Of a stretch of DNA of 64,000 bases, positions 62,030 to 64,000 are shown in pieces. Position numbers and translations under genes: made by a program. Position 1 is the first letter of the stretch; each line of letters starts with the position of its first letter. The notes below the pieces were generated by a model, which made no database searches, was not told the origin of the DNA, and saw only the letters and a program-made list of their open reading frames with translations. This DNA is from Lawsonibacter sp900766145 (GTDB lineage Bacteria; Bacillota; Clostridia; Oscillospirales; Oscillospiraceae): assembly GCF_030372275.1 (NCBI RefSeq), contig NZ_JAUDDJ010000007.1. One strand, given 5' to 3'.

Positions 62030-62320
62030 ATGAACGAAACTTTGAGATTGCTGTACGACAAATTCTACACCCCTCTGCCTATGGTGGAATCCGAGCAGGA
62101 AGTTGAAGTCTGCCACCGGCAGCTCATTGAGCGGTTGGACAAGCCGGAGCGTAAACTGGTGCTGCAGATCATCGACGCCCAGAATCTGATGATAGAGCAA
62201 CGCTCCGTCGACAGCTTTATCTGCGGATTCCGTCTGGCGTGGGAACTGGCAAACGAACTGAATCATTTTGAAACGAACAGGCATCCATCTCCAATGGAAG
62301 AAGCGGAGATGGATGCCTGA
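62030..62320 (+). CDS. Small 96-residue uncharacterised protein
   Basis: Starts MNETLRLLYDKFYTPLPMVE after AAGGAGG. Helical, acidic; resembles small proteins of unknown function (DUF6809-like) common in Oscillospiraceae, by recollection. Last gene of the plus-strand unit. Confidence 0.65.
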   Translation: MNETLRLLYDKFYTPLPMVESEQEVEVCHRQLIERLDKPERKLVLQIIDAQNLMIEQRSVDSFICGFRLAWELANELNHFETNRHPSPMEEAEMDA

Positions 62321-62328
62321 TTCTATCC

Positions 62329-63201
62329 CTACTTAATGACAAGGGTGCCGCCCAGCCGATACCGGCACAGCCCAAAGCCTGTTTCAGATCGCTCCAAAAT
62401 GGCCTCTGAGATCTGCTTGAGATACTTCCGCCCAAAGCTGGTGGTGCCGAAGTATGCGTCAAAGTTGGCCACCGGCAGCACCACCCAGTCGGAGTCCTCT
62501 GGCTTGTTGGCAAGGTAGTAGGACACCAGAGTTGTGACCATATCCAGAGGAACCCCCTTGGGCGTGAGCGTGCGGAGTTGTTCTACTAACTCAGGCGGCA
62601 GTGACTGCTCCTTATCCCGGAGTGGGCCCAGCTCCAAAGCCTGGGCCAGAAAACTGTCAAACCGCAGACCCCACTGCCCCTTGGTGGTGGGGGCGAACAG
62701 AGGGATCTGCATTTGAATCACCTTGTCCCGCCAGGCCCGGTCAAAGCCCTTCTCAATGGCGGCGCACTTCTTTTGAACGCTGCTGGACACCCTCTCCGGG
62801 TTTTCCCGCACAAAGGCTGCCACCCGATGCACATGCCTGTGAAACCATCCGCTGCCGTTTTCCTCCACAAGGCCGGGAAATTCCAAATGGAGTTCCCTAA
62901 AATCACTACCGAACTGCCACGCCTCCCGGGGCGTGTTTTTTTTACTGTCCGGCACACTGCACCAGGCGCATAAACCCCGCTTGGCATAGTCGATGCGCTC
63001 CCTGGGCGCTTTGACCGGGCTGCCATTCTCATTATGAAACAGAAATCCTCTTGCCAGGGTGGTCAGCACCCGGTTGAGTCCCTCGAAATCCAGGATGGTG
63101 TCGAATGTGAACCGGCCCAGGTAGGTGGTGTCCTGCTTGTTCCGGGCGGTGTAGTTTACCACACCGGTGTAGTCCTGAAATTCCTTCCACTCATTTAGCA
63201 T
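62329..63201 (-). CDS. Uncharacterised 290-residue protein
   Basis: I do not recognise it. Start at 63201 with GGAGGTGG. Contains a possible Cys pair (GLCAWCSVPDSKK, residues about 78-90), a His-rich segment (GWFHRHVHRVAAFV) and a beta-rich C-terminus (FGTTSFGRKYLKQISEAILE) that looks like a winged helix. It overlaps the preceding gene by 11 bp, so the two are one operon. Confidence 0.7.
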   Translation of the reverse strand: MLNEWKEFQDYTGVVNYTARNKQDTTYLGRFTFDTILDFEGLNRVLTTLARGFLFHNENGSPVKAPRERIDYAKRGLCAWCSVPDSKKNTPREAWQFGSDFRELHLEFPGLVEENGSGWFHRHVHRVAAFVRENPERVSSSVQKKCAAIEKGFDRAWRDKVIQMQIPLFAPTTKGQWGLRFDSFLAQALELGPLRDKEQSLPPELVEQLRTLTPKGVPLDMVTTLVSYYLANKPEDSDWVVLPVANFDAYFGTTSFGRKYLKQISEAILERSETGFGLCRYRLGGTLVIK

Positions 63202-64000
63202 GGTCCACCTCCAAAACATGTTCCTCAATGTGGTCCGGCAGCAGGTCCCACAGCAGGTTCCGCTTACCCAGGGTCACCACATAGGGCACCGCCAGGCTGG
63301 GCCGTACAATCTTATTTAGTAGCTTGCGGCAGACCTTGGACACCACAATTCGCTCATTGCCGCTGAAGGGGGCAGACAGATAGGCCTCCATCATCTTCTG
63401 GAAAGCCGGAGAATCCGTCGGGCGGCGGAGCTGTTTCCGCTCCCGGGCTGTCTCCAGGTCATCAATGTCACAGACCAGATCACCTAACATACGGAATCCG
63501 CCGTGGCGAAAGTCGGTCAGAAGATCATAGTAGTCCGCTGCCTCCGGGAGATATTCTCGTAGAAAGTCTTCTCTCTGTTCTTCTATCATCAGGTGCCACT
63601 GCTGTTCCACGATTGCCTTTCGCAGAGCGGCGATACGCTCCGGGGAGAGCTGCTGGAAGAAGGCATACAGTTCGTCGCTGTCGTAGACTTCTTCCTGTCC
63701 CCTGGCGTAGAGAATGCGGTCAATGTCCGTTTTCCGCTGCTGTCCCTTGGCAGGGGCACGGCAGGCCCGGACGCGGGAGAGACAATGCTCGTAGTCCCAC
63801 AGCAGGGCAGAGACAGAAGAAAGAATGTTTTGGTCCAGATGCTTCTTCCAGCTTCGCTCCTGGGCGAAGGTGAATAGTTCGCTATCCTTCACTGGTTTCT
63901 CCTGAATCTTCGGCGTATTGCGCTCCAGCTGGCGGGCCAGCCAGGGCAACCGCTCCACCGGAGAGTCCACCTGATCCCAGTCGATCCCGGCAAAGAAGGC
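63191..64000 (-). CDS. Partial uncharacterised protein running off the right edge
   Basis: At least 270 codons remain open to the last base of the window, so the N-terminus is missing. The visible part is helical and charged (ERSWKKHLDQNILSSVSALL, SDELYAFFQQLSPERIAALR) and has no motif I can name. Coupled to the 290-residue gene downstream. Confidence 0.7.
   Translation of the reverse strand, partial: AFFAGIDWDQVDSPVERLPWLARQLERNTPKIQEKPVKDSELFTFAQERSWKKHLDQNILSSVSALLWDYEHCLSRVRACRAPAKGQQRKTDIDRILYARGQEEVYDSDELYAFFQQLSPERIAALRKAIVEQQWHLMIEEQREDFLREYLPEAADYYDLLTDFRHGGFRMLGDLVCDIDDLETARERKQLRRPTDSPAFQKMMEAYLSAPFSGNERIVVSKVCRKLLNKIVRPSLAVPYVVTLGKRNLLWDLLPDHIEEHVLEVDHAK

Overview
The window looks like the chromosome of an anaerobic, gut-type Firmicute, most likely of the Oscillospiraceae (Flavonifractor/Intestinimonas/Lawsonibacter relatives). 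This is inferred from GC-rich codon use in the core genes, strong AGGAGG-type ribosome sites, an [FeFe]-hydrogenase/reverse-rubrerythrin operon, an S-layer-anchored leucine-rich-repeat protein and Firmicute-type mobile elements. No rRNA or other taxonomic marker is present, so the placement is tentative.

1-22.6 kb is a nitrogen and amino-acid catabolism region. It holds: a glutaminase/Na+ symporter pair with a LysR regulator; a CdaR-type regulator divergent from a D-2-hydroxyacid dehydrogenase; an allantoin/hydantoin-type operon (racemase, tiny membrane peptide plus SSS symporter, allantoinase-like cyclic amidohydrolase, M20 amidohydrolase, IclR regulator); an aminotransferase/RidA pair; the three 5-oxoprolinase subunits (pxpB-pxpC-pxpA) with a glutamate-type symporter; a second aminotransferase; LysR regulators; and an RraA-family protein. 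Most units end in clear hairpin terminators. 22.7-25.5 kb carries a small DUF3574-like gene and a rubrerythrin/[FeFe]-hydrogenase operon under a perfect PerR/Fur-type operator. 25.6-29.4 kb is one 1264-residue surface protein with three SLH domains but no signal peptide.

29.6-64 kb is accessory DNA, a defence island between and beside tRNA-Ala sequences. Left to right: a 3' tRNA-Ala fragment with terminator; a toxin-antitoxin pair; eight small unrecognised genes (possibly an immunity-gene array); a type I restriction-modification system with an extra nuclease-like gene; a Kiwa-like pair (kwaB, kwaA); a zinc-ribbon tyrosine integrase; rearranged remains of a conjugative element (relaxase tail, truncated BRO antirepressor, replication protein, ParB, ParA); an integrase remnant; a second integrase with extra C-terminal DNA-binding domains; a promoter, structured non-coding region and reverse transcriptase; an intact tRNA-Ala(CGC); a second type I system with inserted metallo-beta-lactamase, membrane and DUF2513 genes and a zinc peptidase; and two unrecognised genes running off the right edge.

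The most exciting locus is the reverse transcriptase at 50988-52352 and the 389 bp before it. A near-consensus promoter reads into a structured RNA. Two AUUG copies in that RNA lie 162 nt apart. If the RT copies the region repeatedly by jumping between them, the concatemer would (i) build a TTGACA-17-TACAAT promoter absent from the genome and (ii) carry a stop-free 54-codon repeating frame with a ribosome site. This is the logic of the DRT2/neo phage-defence mechanism, predicted here from sequence alone.
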